A stretch of 64,000 nucleotides of DNA from Streptomyces sp. NBC_00091 (GCF_026343185.1 NZ_JAPEMA010000001.1:5704001-5768000); one strand, 5' to 3'; numbered from the stretch's first letter, positions 17,577-26,510 are shown. Notes: generated by a model from the letters alone, not told the origin. Program-made: numbers and translations.

Positions 17577-17825
17577 TCAGATGGTGAGCGGTACGGGGTG
17601 GATCTCGTCGGCGGGGTGCCCCGAGCGCTCGTGGATCCGCCGGACCGCGTCGGCCGAGGGTGCCTCGGACAGGCAGTAGACCTCGCCGGACGCCGGGTCG
17701 GCCCAGGCCCGCTCGAACTTCACCTTCTCGTCCGACTGGATCGCCAGGTCCGCCTTGTGGGCGGCCTTCAGCTCGGTTTCCGTGATGCCCTTCATGCCAT
17801 GGTGGACATCCATGTACTTGGCCAC
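17577..17825 (-). CDS. SCO4226-family (DUF4242) small nickel-binding-type protein
   Basis: An 82-residue protein of the SCO4226 family, a ferredoxin-like fold for which a nickel-binding structure from S. coelicolor is known to me. Conserved stretches are KYMDVHHGMKGIT, FERAWADPASG and EAPSADAVRRIHERSGHPADEI. GTG 17825 has AGGAGG with an 8-base spacer, and the resulting length equals the family length; the longer frame to 18035 is not conserved. It is alone, 298 bp from the divergent molybdoenzyme gene. Its physiological role is not established. Confidence 0.85.
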   Translation of the reverse strand: MAKYMDVHHGMKGITETELKAAHKADLAIQSDEKVKFERAWADPASGEVYCLSEAPSADAVRRIHERSGHPADEIHPVPLTI

Positions 17826-18123
17826 CGCGAACACCTCCTCATGTGTCGCGACGTGTACGGGTCTGCTTCCATCGTGCGCCCGCGGCCGGAAAAAGGCCCT
17901 CCGGCGAGGGGCGGTCGATCGTACGGGCGAGGTGTACGAGTCATCCGCGCCGCTTTCCCCGTCCCGCGCAGGGGTCTTCGGTTCGTCAGGGGTACCACCC
18001 GAACGAAGGACCCCGTCCGGCAGCTCGCTTCCCACCTCACCCGGTGATCGCTACCCTACGTGTCGGTAATGAGCCGGGGGCGGTCCGTTTCGGCGGGCCC
18101 GGGGAGGGTGGGGACACGACCAG

Positions 18124-20355
18124 ATGACCGAACAGAGCAGCGCGCCGGCCGGAGGGAGCCGCCGCTCCTTCCTGACCTATCTGGTCGCGGCGCCCACCCT
18201 GGCCCTGGTCACCCGGGCCGGGGCCGATGTCCTCGCCCCGCAGCCCGCGCACGCCGTGATCCCGAGCCTGCCCGCCATCGCCGACATCGTCGACCTCGGC
18301 GACCTGTTCATCCTGGCCGGCGCCCCCACCTCCGCGCTGCTGGCGCTCGCGGTGGAGGCGGACGGCACCATCCGCTTCCGGCTGCCGCGCGAGGAGGTCG
18401 GCCAGGGCCTCACCACCGCCGTGGCCATGCTGGTCGCGGAGGAGCTGGACGCGCCCCTGGACACGGTCCGGGTGGAACTGGACGACGCCCGCCCCGAGTT
18501 GCTGTTCAACCAGCTCACCGGCTCCTCCAACTCGATCCGCTCCCTCTACGGGCCGGTCCGCCAGTGCGCCGCCACCGCCCGGGCCCGCCTGGTCGCGGCC
18601 GCCGCCGCCCGCTGGAGCCTCTCCGCCTCCGCGCTGAGCACCGCGGACGGCTCCGTACGGGCCCCCGACGGCCGCAGCGCCACCTACGGCAGCCTCGCCG
18701 TGGCCGCCGCCTCGCCCGGCCTGATCGTCCTGGGCGCCTCCCCGAAGCCGGCCGCGAAGCACGCCCTGGTCGGCACCCCGACCCGGCGGATCGACGCCCG
18801 CGCCATGGTGACGGGCGCTCAGAAGTACACCCTCGACCTCGACGTGCCGGGCGCCAAGCCCTGCGTGGTGCGCCGTCCGCCCTCCGTCGGCGGCAGCGTC
18901 CGCGGCGTCACCAACCTCACGGCCGTCCGGGCGATGCCGGGGGTCCTGGACGTGGTGACCGTCAAGACCGGGGTCGCCGTCGTCGCGGAAACGTTCGGGC
19001 AGGCCCTCGACGCCAAGGCCGCGCTCCAGGTCGACTGGGGCCCCGGCCCCGCCGACCAGCTCTCGGACGCGCAGATCCGTACCAAGCTGCGGGCGGCCAC
19101 CCCGCCGCTGCTGGTGCCGCCGCTGCTCACCCCGTACGTGGACGCCGAGTTCGACTTCGCCTTCGTCAGCCACGCCCCGATGGAGACCAACTCGGCGGTC
19201 GCCGACGTACGGGACGACCGCGCCGAGATCTGGTCCGGGCTCAAGTCCCCCATCGTCGCGCGGGAGACCATCGCCATCGAGCTCGGACTGCCGCTGGACA
19301 AGGTGAAGGTGCACGTGGTCCAGGCGGGCGGCTCCTTCGGCCGGCGGCTGTTCTTCGACGCGGCCCTGGAGGCCGCCCGGATCTCCAAGGCCTGCCGCCG
19401 CCCGGTGCGGCTGATGTGGACCCGCGTCGACGACACCCGCCACGGCCGGATGCGCCCCGCCACCCACCACCGGATCCGGGCCACGCACCTGCTCGGCGAG
19501 GTCCTCAGCTTCGAGCACCGGGTCGCCGCCGCGGAGACCGACTTCCGGCACGGACTCGGCGAGATCATCACCGCCACCGCCGCGAGCCTGCCCTCCGGCA
19601 TCGGCAACGCCACCCTGGCCCAGACCCTGTTCCTGACCACCATCAAGTCCCCGTACCACTTCGGGCTCACCACCCAGGCCCTGACGGAGGTCCCGACGGG
19701 CATCCCCACCGGGTCCTGGCGCTCGGTGTACTCGGCCAACACCCGGGGCGCCGAAGAGATCGTGGTGGACGAGCTCGCCGCGGCCACCGGCAAGGACCCC
19801 TACCGCTTCCGGCGCACCTTCCTCAAGACCGACGCCCAGCGCGCGGTGCTCGACAAGGTGGCCGCCGAAGGGCAGTGGGGCCGGGCCATGCCGGCCGGCT
19901 GCGCGCAGGGCATCGCCTTCCACGAGGAGTACAAGTCGCGCACCGCCTGCCTCGTGGAGATCGACACCCGCGACCCGGAGCGGGTCCGCGTCACCAAGGC
20001 GGTCATCGCCGTGGACGTGGGCCTGCCCGTCAACCCGCGCGGGCTGGAGGCCCAGATGATCGGCGGCCTCACCGACGCGATCTCCACCACCCTGCGCGCC
20101 GGGCTGCACCTGGACAAGGGGCTGCCGCTGGAGGGCAGTTACAGCCAGTTCCACTGGGCGCAGCAGCGCGACACCCCGCGTGAGGTACGGGTCATCGTGC
20201 TCCCGGCGACCGGCACCGAGCCGGGCGGCGCGGGTGAACTCGGGGTGCCCGCCGCCGTGGGTGCCATCGCCAACGCCTGGGCCCGGGCCACCGGTTCCAA
20301 GCCCCGCAGCTTCCCCCTCGACTTCGACGTCGACTTCACCCCCTACCCGCGCTGA
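18124..20355 (+). CDS. Tat-exported molybdopterin-binding subunit (isoquinoline 1-oxidoreductase beta-like)
   Basis: A 743-residue large subunit of a xanthine-oxidase-family enzyme in the IorB branch. The N-terminus has the twin-arginine motif SRRSFL and a hydrophobic stretch ending about residue 45, so the folded enzyme should be exported. Molybdenum-cofactor contacts include QAGGSFGRRLFFD near residue 405, and the usual terminal glutamate region reads GGAGELGVPA. The next gene supplies the 2Fe-2S subunit. There is no FAD subunit, so electrons probably go to a membrane or periplasmic carrier rather than NAD. The substrate is unknown. ATG 18124; 18 bp to the next gene. Confidence 0.85.
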   Translation: MTEQSSAPAGGSRRSFLTYLVAAPTLALVTRAGADVLAPQPAHAVIPSLPAIADIVDLGDLFILAGAPTSALLALAVEADGTIRFRLPREEVGQGLTTAVAMLVAEELDAPLDTVRVELDDARPELLFNQLTGSSNSIRSLYGPVRQCAATARARLVAAAAARWSLSASALSTADGSVRAPDGRSATYGSLAVAAASPGLIVLGASPKPAAKHALVGTPTRRIDARAMVTGAQKYTLDLDVPGAKPCVVRRPPSVGGSVRGVTNLTAVRAMPGVLDVVTVKTGVAVVAETFGQALDAKAALQVDWGPGPADQLSDAQIRTKLRAATPPLLVPPLLTPYVDAEFDFAFVSHAPMETNSAVADVRDDRAEIWSGLKSPIVARETIAIELGLPLDKVKVHVVQAGGSFGRRLFFDAALEAARISKACRRPVRLMWTRVDDTRHGRMRPATHHRIRATHLLGEVLSFEHRVAAAETDFRHGLGEIITATAASLPSGIGNATLAQTLFLTTIKSPYHFGLTTQALTEVPTGIPTGSWRSVYSANTRGAEEIVVDELAAATGKDPYRFRRTFLKTDAQRAVLDKVAAEGQWGRAMPAGCAQGIAFHEEYKSRTACLVEIDTRDPERVRVTKAVIAVDVGLPVNPRGLEAQMIGGLTDAISTTLRAGLHLDKGLPLEGSYSQFHWAQQRDTPREVRVIVLPATGTEPGGAGELGVPAAVGAIANAWARATGSKPRSFPLDFDVDFTPYPR

Positions 20356-20373
20356 CCGCTGGAGTATGCCGCC

Positions 20374-20829
20374 GTGCCCCTGCACACCTTCACCGTCAAC
20401 GGCCAGAGCGTCACCGTCGACGCCCCCGACAACCTCCCCCTGCTGTGGGTGCTCCGCGACATGCTGGGCGTCACCGGCCCCAAGTACGGCTGCGGGGTGG
20501 ACGTCTGCAAGGCCTGCACCAGCCACCTCGACGGGGCCGACGTCCGTCCGTGCGTGGTCCCCGTCTCCGCCTGCGCGGGGAAGCGGGTGACCACCATCGA
20601 GGGGCTGGCCGACGGGGACCGGCTGCACCCCGTACAGGAGGCCTGGCTCGAGCAGGACGTCGCCCAGTGCGGCTTCTGCCAGCCGGGGCAGATCATGGCC
20701 GCGGTGGCGCTGCTCCAGCGCACGAGCGAGCCCACGGACGAGGACATCGACGCCATCGCCAACATCTGCCGCTGCGGGACCTACTTCCGCATCCGCGAGG
20801 CCATCCGCAGCGCGGCCGCCAGGATGTGA
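20374..20829 (+). CDS. 2Fe-2S subunit of the molybdenum hydroxylase
   Basis: A 151-residue protein with a plant-type 2Fe-2S cluster (C40, C45, C48, C60) and a second C-terminal cluster (CGFC and CRC motifs). It is homologous to IorA. It has no signal peptide, so it probably leaves the cell bound to its Tat-carrying partner. GTG 20374 has GGAG 9 bases upstream; the nearby ATG at 20366 is in another frame. It is the second and last gene of the pair and is followed by a four-run G motif. Confidence 0.88.
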   Translation: MPLHTFTVNGQSVTVDAPDNLPLLWVLRDMLGVTGPKYGCGVDVCKACTSHLDGADVRPCVVPVSACAGKRVTTIEGLADGDRLHPVQEAWLEQDVAQCGFCQPGQIMAAVALLQRTSEPTDEDIDAIANICRCGTYFRIREAIRSAAARM

Positions 20830-20839
20830 CGGCCGCGCG

Positions 20840-20863
20840 GGGGTGCGGGGCAGGGGTGCGGGG
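20840..20863 (+). other. Four-run G motif (possible G-quadruplex)
   Basis: GGGGTGCGGGG-CA-GGGGTGCGGGG gives four runs of four G with loops of 3, 2 and 3 bases, made by a near-tandem 12-bp repeat. It starts 11 bases after the 2Fe-2S stop, on the RNA-like strand, and no conventional terminator hairpin is seen there. Confidence 0.55.
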
Positions 20864-20941
20864 CCGGAGGGCGGACGGCTTCGCGGCGGGACACAGTCCT
20901 ATGGCATCCGATATCTAACCAAAATGGAGGATTATGCCTGA

Positions 20942-22888
20942 ATGAGGCGAATCAATGCGAAACGCGTGCTGGTCGGTGAGCCCCTCGACAGCGCGCGCCT
21001 GGGCGAGACCCTGCTGCCCAAACGGCTCGCGCTGCCGATCTTCTGCAGCGACCCGCTCTCCTCCGTGGCCTACGCCACCGAGGAGATCCTGCTGATCCTC
21101 GCCCTCGGCGGAGTCGCCCTGCTCCACCTCGCCTGGTACGCGGCCGCCGCCATCGTCTTGCTGCTGGTGGTGGTCGTCGCCTCCTACCGGCAGACCTGCC
21201 ACGCCTACCCCGGCGGCGGGGGCGCGTACATCGTCAGCTCCGAGAACCTGGGACCCACCGCCGCCCTCACGGCCGCCAGCGCCCTGCTCGTCGACTACGT
21301 GATGACCGTCGCCGTCTCCGTCGTCTCCGGGGTCGCCGCCATCACCTCGGCGATCCCCTCCCTCAGCGACCACCAAGTCGCCCTGTCCGTCGGCTTCGTG
21401 GTGCTGCTGACCCTGATGAACCTGCGCGGCGTACGGGAGTCGGGGCGCGTCTTCGCCATCCCCACCTACGGGTTCGTCCTCGTCATCTACGTCATGTTCG
21501 CCGTAGCCGCCGTCCGCCTCGCCACCGGCGACACCATCCGGGCCGAGTCCGCCCACCTCCCGATCACCGCCGCCGGCACCTACACCGGCCTCGCCGTGGT
21601 CTTCCTCGCCCTGCGCGCCTTCGCCTCCGGCTGTACGGCCCTCACCGGTGTCGAGGCCATCAGCAACGGCGTCCCCGCCTTCCAGAAGCCCAAGGCCAAG
21701 AACGCCGCGACCACCCTGGCCGCCATGGGCGTGCTCTCCGTGACCATGTTCGTCGGCATCACCGCCCTCGCCATGTCCTACCAGGTGCACTCCGCCGCCG
21801 ACCCCACCGAACTGGGCCTGCCCGCCGGCACCCCGATGTCCACCGCGCTCGCCCAGATCGGCCGCGCCACCTTCGGGAGCTGGCACTTCCTCTTCTACCT
21901 GCTCCAGGCCGTCACCGCGGGCGTCCTGGTCCTGGCCGCCAACACCGCCTTCAACGGCTTCCCGATGCTCGCCTCTATCCTCGCCAAGGACCGCTACGCC
22001 CCCCGCCAGCTCTTCAACCGCGGCGACCGGCTCGTCTACTCCAACGGCGTCATCCTGCTCGCCCTCGCCGCCATCGCCCTGATCGTCGCCTTCGACGCCG
22101 AACTGACCCGCCTCATCCAGCTCTACATCATCGGCGTCTTCGTCTCCTTCACCCTCTCCCAGTCCGGGATGGTCAGGCACTGGAGGCGCGAGCTGGCCTC
22201 CCCGGCCACCCCCAGGTCCGAGCGGATCCACATCCACCGCCGGCTCGCCATCAACGCGATCGGCGCGGTCATGACCGCCCTGGTCCTGGTCGTCGTCCTG
22301 ATCACCAAGTTCACGCACGGCGCCTGGCTGGTCGTCATCGCCATGCCCGCGCTGTTCCTCGGCATGAAGGGGGTCCGCCGCCACTACGACACGGTCGCCC
22401 GGCAGGTCGCCGTCGCCCCCGGGGCCAAGCCGCACAAGCCGGCCCGCCACCACGTCGTCGTCCTCGTCGCCAATGTGCACGCCCCGACCCTGGGCGCCCT
22501 CGGCTACGCCCAGGCGCTGCGGCCCGACACCCTCAGCGCGCTCTCCGTCGCCGCCGACGAGGAGGAGGCGCGGCAGCTGCGCGAGGCCTGGACGGAACAC
22601 GACCCCGGCATTCCGCTCACGGTGCTGCACTCCCCCTACCGGGAGGTGGTCGGGCCGGTCCTGGAGTACGTCGAGGAGGCCGCGGCCGCCGAGGGGACGG
22701 ACGTGCTGTCGGTGGTCATCCCGGAGTACGTGGTCGGGCACTGGTGGGAGCAGCCCCTGCACAACCAGAACGCGCTGCGGCTGAAGGCGCGGCTGCTCTT
22801 CACCCCGGGGGTCGCGGTGATCGACGTACCGTACCTGCTGGAGTCGGCCCGGCAGCAGCAGGAGCCGCAGGAGCCGCGGCGGGGGTAG
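20942..22888 (+). CDS. KimA-like APC-superfamily potassium permease
   Basis: A 648-residue membrane protein with about 12 helices (residues 30-470) and a soluble USP-like C-terminal domain. It shares with the B. subtilis potassium/proton symporter KimA the blocks CSDPLSSVAYATEE, GGGGAYIVSSENLG, LTGVEAISNGVPAF and VLAANTAFNGFP. It is therefore more likely a potassium importer than an amino-acid permease. KimA genes in Firmicutes follow a c-di-AMP riboswitch; the 112-bp leader here is too short and shows none. The start ATG 20942 is 11 bases from GGAGG, with a 3-codon frame (20934) between. The 3' end overlaps the next gene. Confidence 0.8.
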   Translation: MRRINAKRVLVGEPLDSARLGETLLPKRLALPIFCSDPLSSVAYATEEILLILALGGVALLHLAWYAAAAIVLLLVVVVASYRQTCHAYPGGGGAYIVSSENLGPTAALTAASALLVDYVMTVAVSVVSGVAAITSAIPSLSDHQVALSVGFVVLLTLMNLRGVRESGRVFAIPTYGFVLVIYVMFAVAAVRLATGDTIRAESAHLPITAAGTYTGLAVVFLALRAFASGCTALTGVEAISNGVPAFQKPKAKNAATTLAAMGVLSVTMFVGITALAMSYQVHSAADPTELGLPAGTPMSTALAQIGRATFGSWHFLFYLLQAVTAGVLVLAANTAFNGFPMLASILAKDRYAPRQLFNRGDRLVYSNGVILLALAAIALIVAFDAELTRLIQLYIIGVFVSFTLSQSGMVRHWRRELASPATPRSERIHIHRRLAINAIGAVMTALVLVVVLITKFTHGAWLVVIAMPALFLGMKGVRRHYDTVARQVAVAPGAKPHKPARHHVVVLVANVHAPTLGALGYAQALRPDTLSALSVAADEEEARQLREAWTEHDPGIPLTVLHSPYREVVGPVLEYVEEAAAAEGTDVLSVVIPEYVVGHWWEQPLHNQNALRLKARLLFTPGVAVIDVPYLLESARQQQEPQEPRRG

Positions 22889-24059
22889 GCCCGGCGGGGG
22901 CGGGGTGCTGGGTCACCGCCGCGTGGGCCAGGGCCAGTTCCACCACGTGCGCCGGGTCCGACAGCGCGCGGCCGGTGAGCCGCTCCAGGCGCCGCAGCCG
23001 GTTGGAGACGGTGTTGCGGTGGCAGTACAGCCGCTGGGCGGCCTGCGTGGTCGAGCCCTGGCAGGCCAGCCAGGTGCCCAGTGTGGTCAGCAGGACCCGG
23101 GCGTCCTCCGCGGGCAGCTCCAGCACCGGCCCCAGCACCACCTGGCGCAGCCGGGCGGCGAGTTCGGCGTCGGCCGCCACCAGCGCCGCCGGGAGCCGCT
23201 CGTCCAGCAGGGCGGCGCCGGGCGCGGCGGACGGCGGGGCGGTGCGCAGGGCGAGGGCCGCCAGCCGGCGGGCCCCGGCCAGCTCGGCCGGAGCGCCGAC
23301 CACCGGGCTGACCCCGGCGCGCACGCCGAGCGGGGCGAGCAGGCCGCGCAGGGACTCCAGCGGGTGGTGGCCCAGCTCGGCCAGGCCCGTCTCCGCGTCG
23401 GCCCGGATCCGCCAGAGCAGGCGCGGGGCGTCCGGCCCCGCGCCGGGTCTGCCGTCGGGGCGGCCCGGGGTGCCGGGGCCGCCCGGCCGGAGCACGACCA
23501 CCGCGAAGCGCCCCCGCTCCGGCAGCCCCAGCTGCGCCGCCGCCTCCGCCACCGGGCCCGAGCCGTCGAGCAGCACGTCCAGCAGCCCGGCCCGGCGCTC
23601 CCGTTCGCGCTCGCCCCGCTCGGCCCCGGCCCGCAGGTACGCCTCCGAGGCGGCGTCCGTCATCTGGTCCAGTACGTCCCACAGCGCGCCCGCCCCCGGC
23701 AGCAGCCGCGGCAGCGCCGCCCGGTCGTGCGCGGCCACCGCCTCGGTCAGGCTCTGCCACACCAGCCGCCCGCCGTAGCGGTAGGTGCGCCGCAAGGAGT
23801 CGAGCGGCAGCCCCTGCCCGGCGCGCAGGGCGCCGGTGGCCCGGGCGTCGGACAGCTCGACGGGCAGCCCCCGCGCGCTGCGGACCAGCCCCTCGACGGC
23901 CTGGTGGAGGGTGTGGTGGATCCGCTCGCGCAGCTCGGCCCGCCCGGTCAGGGCGGCGTAGGCGGGATCCTCGGTCAGCGTCCGGTCGGTGAGCCGGTCC
24001 GCCGCGACGGCGATCCGGCGGGTCAGGTCCTCACGTATCTCCTCGATGATCCGATCCAT
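22800..24059 (-). CDS. PucR/CdaR-family transcriptional regulator
   Basis: A 419-residue regulator. The N-terminal region resembles RsbRD (helical, residues 1-150), a GGDEF-like middle follows, and the PucR C-terminal HTH is near residues 330-385, with TWLACQGSTTQAAQRLYCHRNTVSNRL as its signature. The last 35 residues are a Pro/Ala tail. The final 89 bp overlap the 3' end of the permease gene on the other strand. That arrangement could create antisense interference between them. ATG 24059. The target genes are unknown. Confidence 0.88.
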   Translation of the reverse strand: MDRIIEEIREDLTRRIAVAADRLTDRTLTEDPAYAALTGRAELRERIHHTLHQAVEGLVRSARGLPVELSDARATGALRAGQGLPLDSLRRTYRYGGRLVWQSLTEAVAAHDRAALPRLLPGAGALWDVLDQMTDAASEAYLRAGAERGERERERRAGLLDVLLDGSGPVAEAAAQLGLPERGRFAVVVLRPGGPGTPGRPDGRPGAGPDAPRLLWRIRADAETGLAELGHHPLESLRGLLAPLGVRAGVSPVVGAPAELAGARRLAALALRTAPPSAAPGAALLDERLPAALVAADAELAARLRQVVLGPVLELPAEDARVLLTTLGTWLACQGSTTQAAQRLYCHRNTVSNRLRRLERLTGRALSDPAHVVELALAHAAVTQHPAPAGPTPAAAPAAPAAAGPTPAGTVRRSPRPPG

Positions 24060-24144
24060 GACGGGCAGGGTGGCACGGGGGAGGGGCCGGTGGGGAGGGC
24101 CCGGTGGGGACGTCCGGAGTCCGATGGTCCGCTAGCGTGTGCTG

Positions 24145-24164
24145 AGTACTGTGGGCGCAGTGCT
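24145..24164. promoter_or_regulatory. Candidate operator upstream of the TetR gene
   Basis: AGTACTG-TGGGCG-CAGTGCT is a 7-bp inverted repeat with one mismatch. It is placed about 60 bases before the TetR start and inside the 166-bp divergent region with the PucR gene, as expected for an autoregulating TetR protein. Confidence 0.4.
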
Positions 24165-24225
24165 TACGTACGCCCCCACCGCACCACTCGTCCCCCGTCC
24201 CTCCCCACACCCCCGGGAACCGCCC

Positions 24226-24789
24226 ATGCGCCAGAATCCGCAGCGCCGAGCCGCGCTCCTCGACGCCGCCATCGAGGTCCTGGCCCGCGAGGGCTCCCGG
24301 GGCCTGACCCTGCGCGCCGTGGACGCGGAGGCCGAGGTCCCGACCGGCACCGCCTCCAACTACTTCGCCAACCGGGGCCAGCTGCTGGTGCAGATCCTCC
24401 ACCGCACCCGCGAACGCCTCACCCCGGACCCGGCCGAGCTGGCCGGCCCCCTCGACACCAAGGTGCTGCTCGGCCGGCTCCTCGGACGGATCCGCCGCGA
24501 GCGCAGCGTCCACACCGCGATGCTGGAGCTGCGCCTGGAAGCCACCCGCAGGCCCGAACTCCAGGCGGAGCTGGCCACGTTCCTGGCCGCCGAGCTCGAG
24601 GAGAACATCGCCTGGCACCTGGACGCCGGCCTGCCCGGGGACCAGGAGGGCGTCGCCCTGCTCTACCTCGCGATGCAGGGCCTGATCGTGGACGACCTCA
24701 CCGTCCCCGCCCTGCTCGAGGCCCACCCGGTGGACGAGCTCCTCGGGGTGATGGTGGAGCGCCTCCTCCCGGAGCGGCCCGCCGGCTGA
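24226..24789 (+). CDS. TetR-family regulator
   Basis: A 187-residue TetR protein. The N-terminal HTH spans residues 5-50 (AAIEVLAREGSRGLTLRAVD, then TGTASNYFANRGQLL), and the helical C-terminal ligand/dimer domain covers residues 70-180. ATG 24226 is preferred to the upstream in-frame 24139 because the family begins just before the HTH. It is divergent from the PucR regulator, and the imperfect palindrome at 24145-24164 may be its own operator. No efflux pump or enzyme is adjacent to reveal the ligand. Confidence 0.88.
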   Translation: MRQNPQRRAALLDAAIEVLAREGSRGLTLRAVDAEAEVPTGTASNYFANRGQLLVQILHRTRERLTPDPAELAGPLDTKVLLGRLLGRIRRERSVHTAMLELRLEATRRPELQAELATFLAAELEENIAWHLDAGLPGDQEGVALLYLAMQGLIVDDLTVPALLEAHPVDELLGVMVERLLPERPAG

Positions 24790-24895
24790 CCGACCGGGCG
24801 ACGATGGCCGGGCCTACGCGAGTCAGCTGGTTTTGCGGCGGGCGAGCGACTTTGATGGGTTTGCCAGGCCTCGTACCGGAGCAGGGGGACTCACC

Positions 24896-25138
24896 ATGGG
24901 CACCGACCACACCCAGAAGGACAGCGCACCCACCCTCATCGGCTCCGTCCAGCGGGCCCTGCGCCTGCTGGAGGCGATGTACGCCGAGGGCGGTGCGACG
25001 GCCAAACGCCTCGCCCGGCTGACCGGGATCCCCTTGCCGACCGTGTACCACCTGCTGCGGACCCTGAGCCACGAGGGCTACGTACTGCGCGAGGGCGGGT
25101 CCTTCCGGCTCGCGGACGACCTTCCGCTCGCCTCGTGA
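24896..25138 (+). CDS. Stand-alone IclR-type winged-helix protein
   Basis: An 80-residue protein that is almost entirely the IclR DNA-binding domain (SVQRALRLLEAMYAEGG, then LARLTGIPLPTVYHLLRTL). It ends where the IclR effector-binding domain would begin. There is no downstream remnant of that domain, so it looks like a settled short form rather than a fresh truncation. ATG 24896 has a GGGGGA site 6 bases upstream. It lies just before the roadblock cluster and may regulate it; that is inference from position only. Confidence 0.78.
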   Translation: MGTDHTQKDSAPTLIGSVQRALRLLEAMYAEGGATAKRLARLTGIPLPTVYHLLRTLSHEGYVLREGGSFRLADDLPLAS

Positions 25139-25335
25139 ACCCCGGCAATCGAACGCCGCGATCACGCTCTTGATCAAAAAGGGAGGGGTTCCGGCCAAGC
25201 TGTCACGTGCTACAGCGCATGTTCCAGCGGAAAATGCCAGAACCCCCTTCCGCAGTGTGGAAGTTGAGTAAGTTCCCTCCTGTCACGCCGTACGACCGTG
25301 CGACCAAGCACGTCCGGCCGGGAGGGGAGCCCCGC

Positions 25336-25731
25336 GTGCCTGGGATCGACGAATGCCTGCTCGAAGCCATGGCCCTGCCTGGTGCGCGGGGGGCCGCGCT
25401 CGTCGACTGGAGCAGCGGACTGGCCCTCGGCACCGCCGGGGACTCGCCCGTCGGCGACCACGAGACCACCGCGGCCGAGACCGCCGAACTGGCCCGGGCG
25501 GCCGCCGAGTACGAGTCCTTCGCACCCGCGCCGGACGACCCGGGCACCCAGGGCCCGCCCGTCGAGGACCTGATCGTCACCACGCGCACCGGCTACCACG
25601 TGCTGCGCTTCGTCGAGACGAGCTTCGACAGCAGCGTCTTCCTGCACCTGTGGCTCGACCGCACCGACGGCAACCTCGCCCTCGCCCGGCACCGACTCCG
25701 CGCCCTGGCCGAAGGGCTGGTACTCCGATGA
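25336..25731 (+). CDS. Roadblock-like protein A
   Basis: A 131-residue alpha/beta protein, recognisable from its paralogue at 27161: both have GAALVDWSSGLALGT / GAALVDYGSGMPLGT near the start and EDLIVTTRTGYHVLRF / EDILITLGNQYHLIRL in the second half. The fold is the roadblock/longin type that partners small GTPases or forms scaffolds. GTG 25336 is used because GGAGGGGAG precedes it; the frame is open further upstream without support. It overlaps the next gene by ATGA and heads a coupled operon. Confidence 0.75.
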   Translation: MPGIDECLLEAMALPGARGAALVDWSSGLALGTAGDSPVGDHETTAAETAELARAAAEYESFAPAPDDPGTQGPPVEDLIVTTRTGYHVLRFVETSFDSSVFLHLWLDRTDGNLALARHRLRALAEGLVLR

Positions 25732-26510
25732 CCGCCACCGCCGCCGCCACCGCCGTCTCCCCCCTGCTCACCCGGCTCGCCGCCGAGCGCGCCACCGGCG
25801 CCCTGCTGCGCGACCGGGGCACCCTCTTCCTGGAGGACGGCCGCGTGGTGCACGCCGAGAGCCCCTCCACCCCGGGCCTCGAGGTCCTGCTCACCACTGG
25901 CGGGGGCCTGGCCCCGGAGCGCTGGACCGAGGCCGTGAACGAGGCCGGGGCCCGCCGCCAGGTGGCCCGGTTCCTCGTGGACAGCGGCGGGCTGGCGGGC
26001 GGCGAGCTGGAGATCTGCCATCTCGCGGCGATCTTCGACGCGGCCTTCTTCGCGCTCTCCCCGGGCAGCGGCCCCTCGCGCTTCCGCCGCGGCGCCACCC
26101 ACTGGATCGGCTCGGTCCGCTCCGTCCCGGCTTCCGCCGTGGAACGGGAGACCTGCCGGCGCCGCGAACTGCTGGACGCGGTGTGGCCCTACCCCCTGCT
26201 GGACACCTCCCCGGTGGTGCCGCGGCCCGCCGCGCCGGGGCAGACCGTCACCGCCCGGCAGCGGATCCTGCTCGCGCAGGCCGACGGCGTACGCACCCCC
26301 GCCGACCTCGCGTGGGTGCTGGGCCGGCCCGCCTTCCACACCCTGCTCGACGTACGAAGACTCGCGGCCGCCGGTCTCGTGGAGACCCCGCACACACCGC
26401 CGGCCCCCGCGTCGGCCCCCGCACCCCTGCCCGACTGGATGACCCAGGCCCAACCCCCGGACGTGGCACTGCTCCGCCGGTTACGCGACGCACTGGAGGC
26501 AAGCCTGTGA
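25728..26510 (+). CDS. DUF4388-like/winged-helix protein, TTA-containing
   Basis: A 260-residue protein. The N-terminal 95 residues have the DUF4388 pattern (TGALLRDRGTLFLEDGRVVHAE), and a winged-helix-like segment (TARQRILLAQADGVRTPADLAWVL) is near residues 180-225. Proteins of this type couple a signalling domain to DNA binding in Gram-positive and delta-proteobacterial regulators. Codon 252 is TTA (26481-26483), so full-length protein may be made only when bldA tRNA is abundant, during late growth. It overlaps both neighbours by four bases. Confidence 0.72.
   Translation: MTATAAATAVSPLLTRLAAERATGALLRDRGTLFLEDGRVVHAESPSTPGLEVLLTTGGGLAPERWTEAVNEAGARRQVARFLVDSGGLAGGELEICHLAAIFDAAFFALSPGSGPSRFRRGATHWIGSVRSVPASAVERETCRRRELLDAVWPYPLLDTSPVVPRPAAPGQTVTARQRILLAQADGVRTPADLAWVLGRPAFHTLLDVRRLAAAGLVETPHTPPAPASAPAPLPDWMTQAQPPDVALLRRLRDALEASL

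Noticed and set aside
20830..20941. c-di-AMP riboswitch upstream of the KimA-like permease
   Set aside because: The gap is only 112 bp, and I cannot recognise the conserved helices of that riboswitch.
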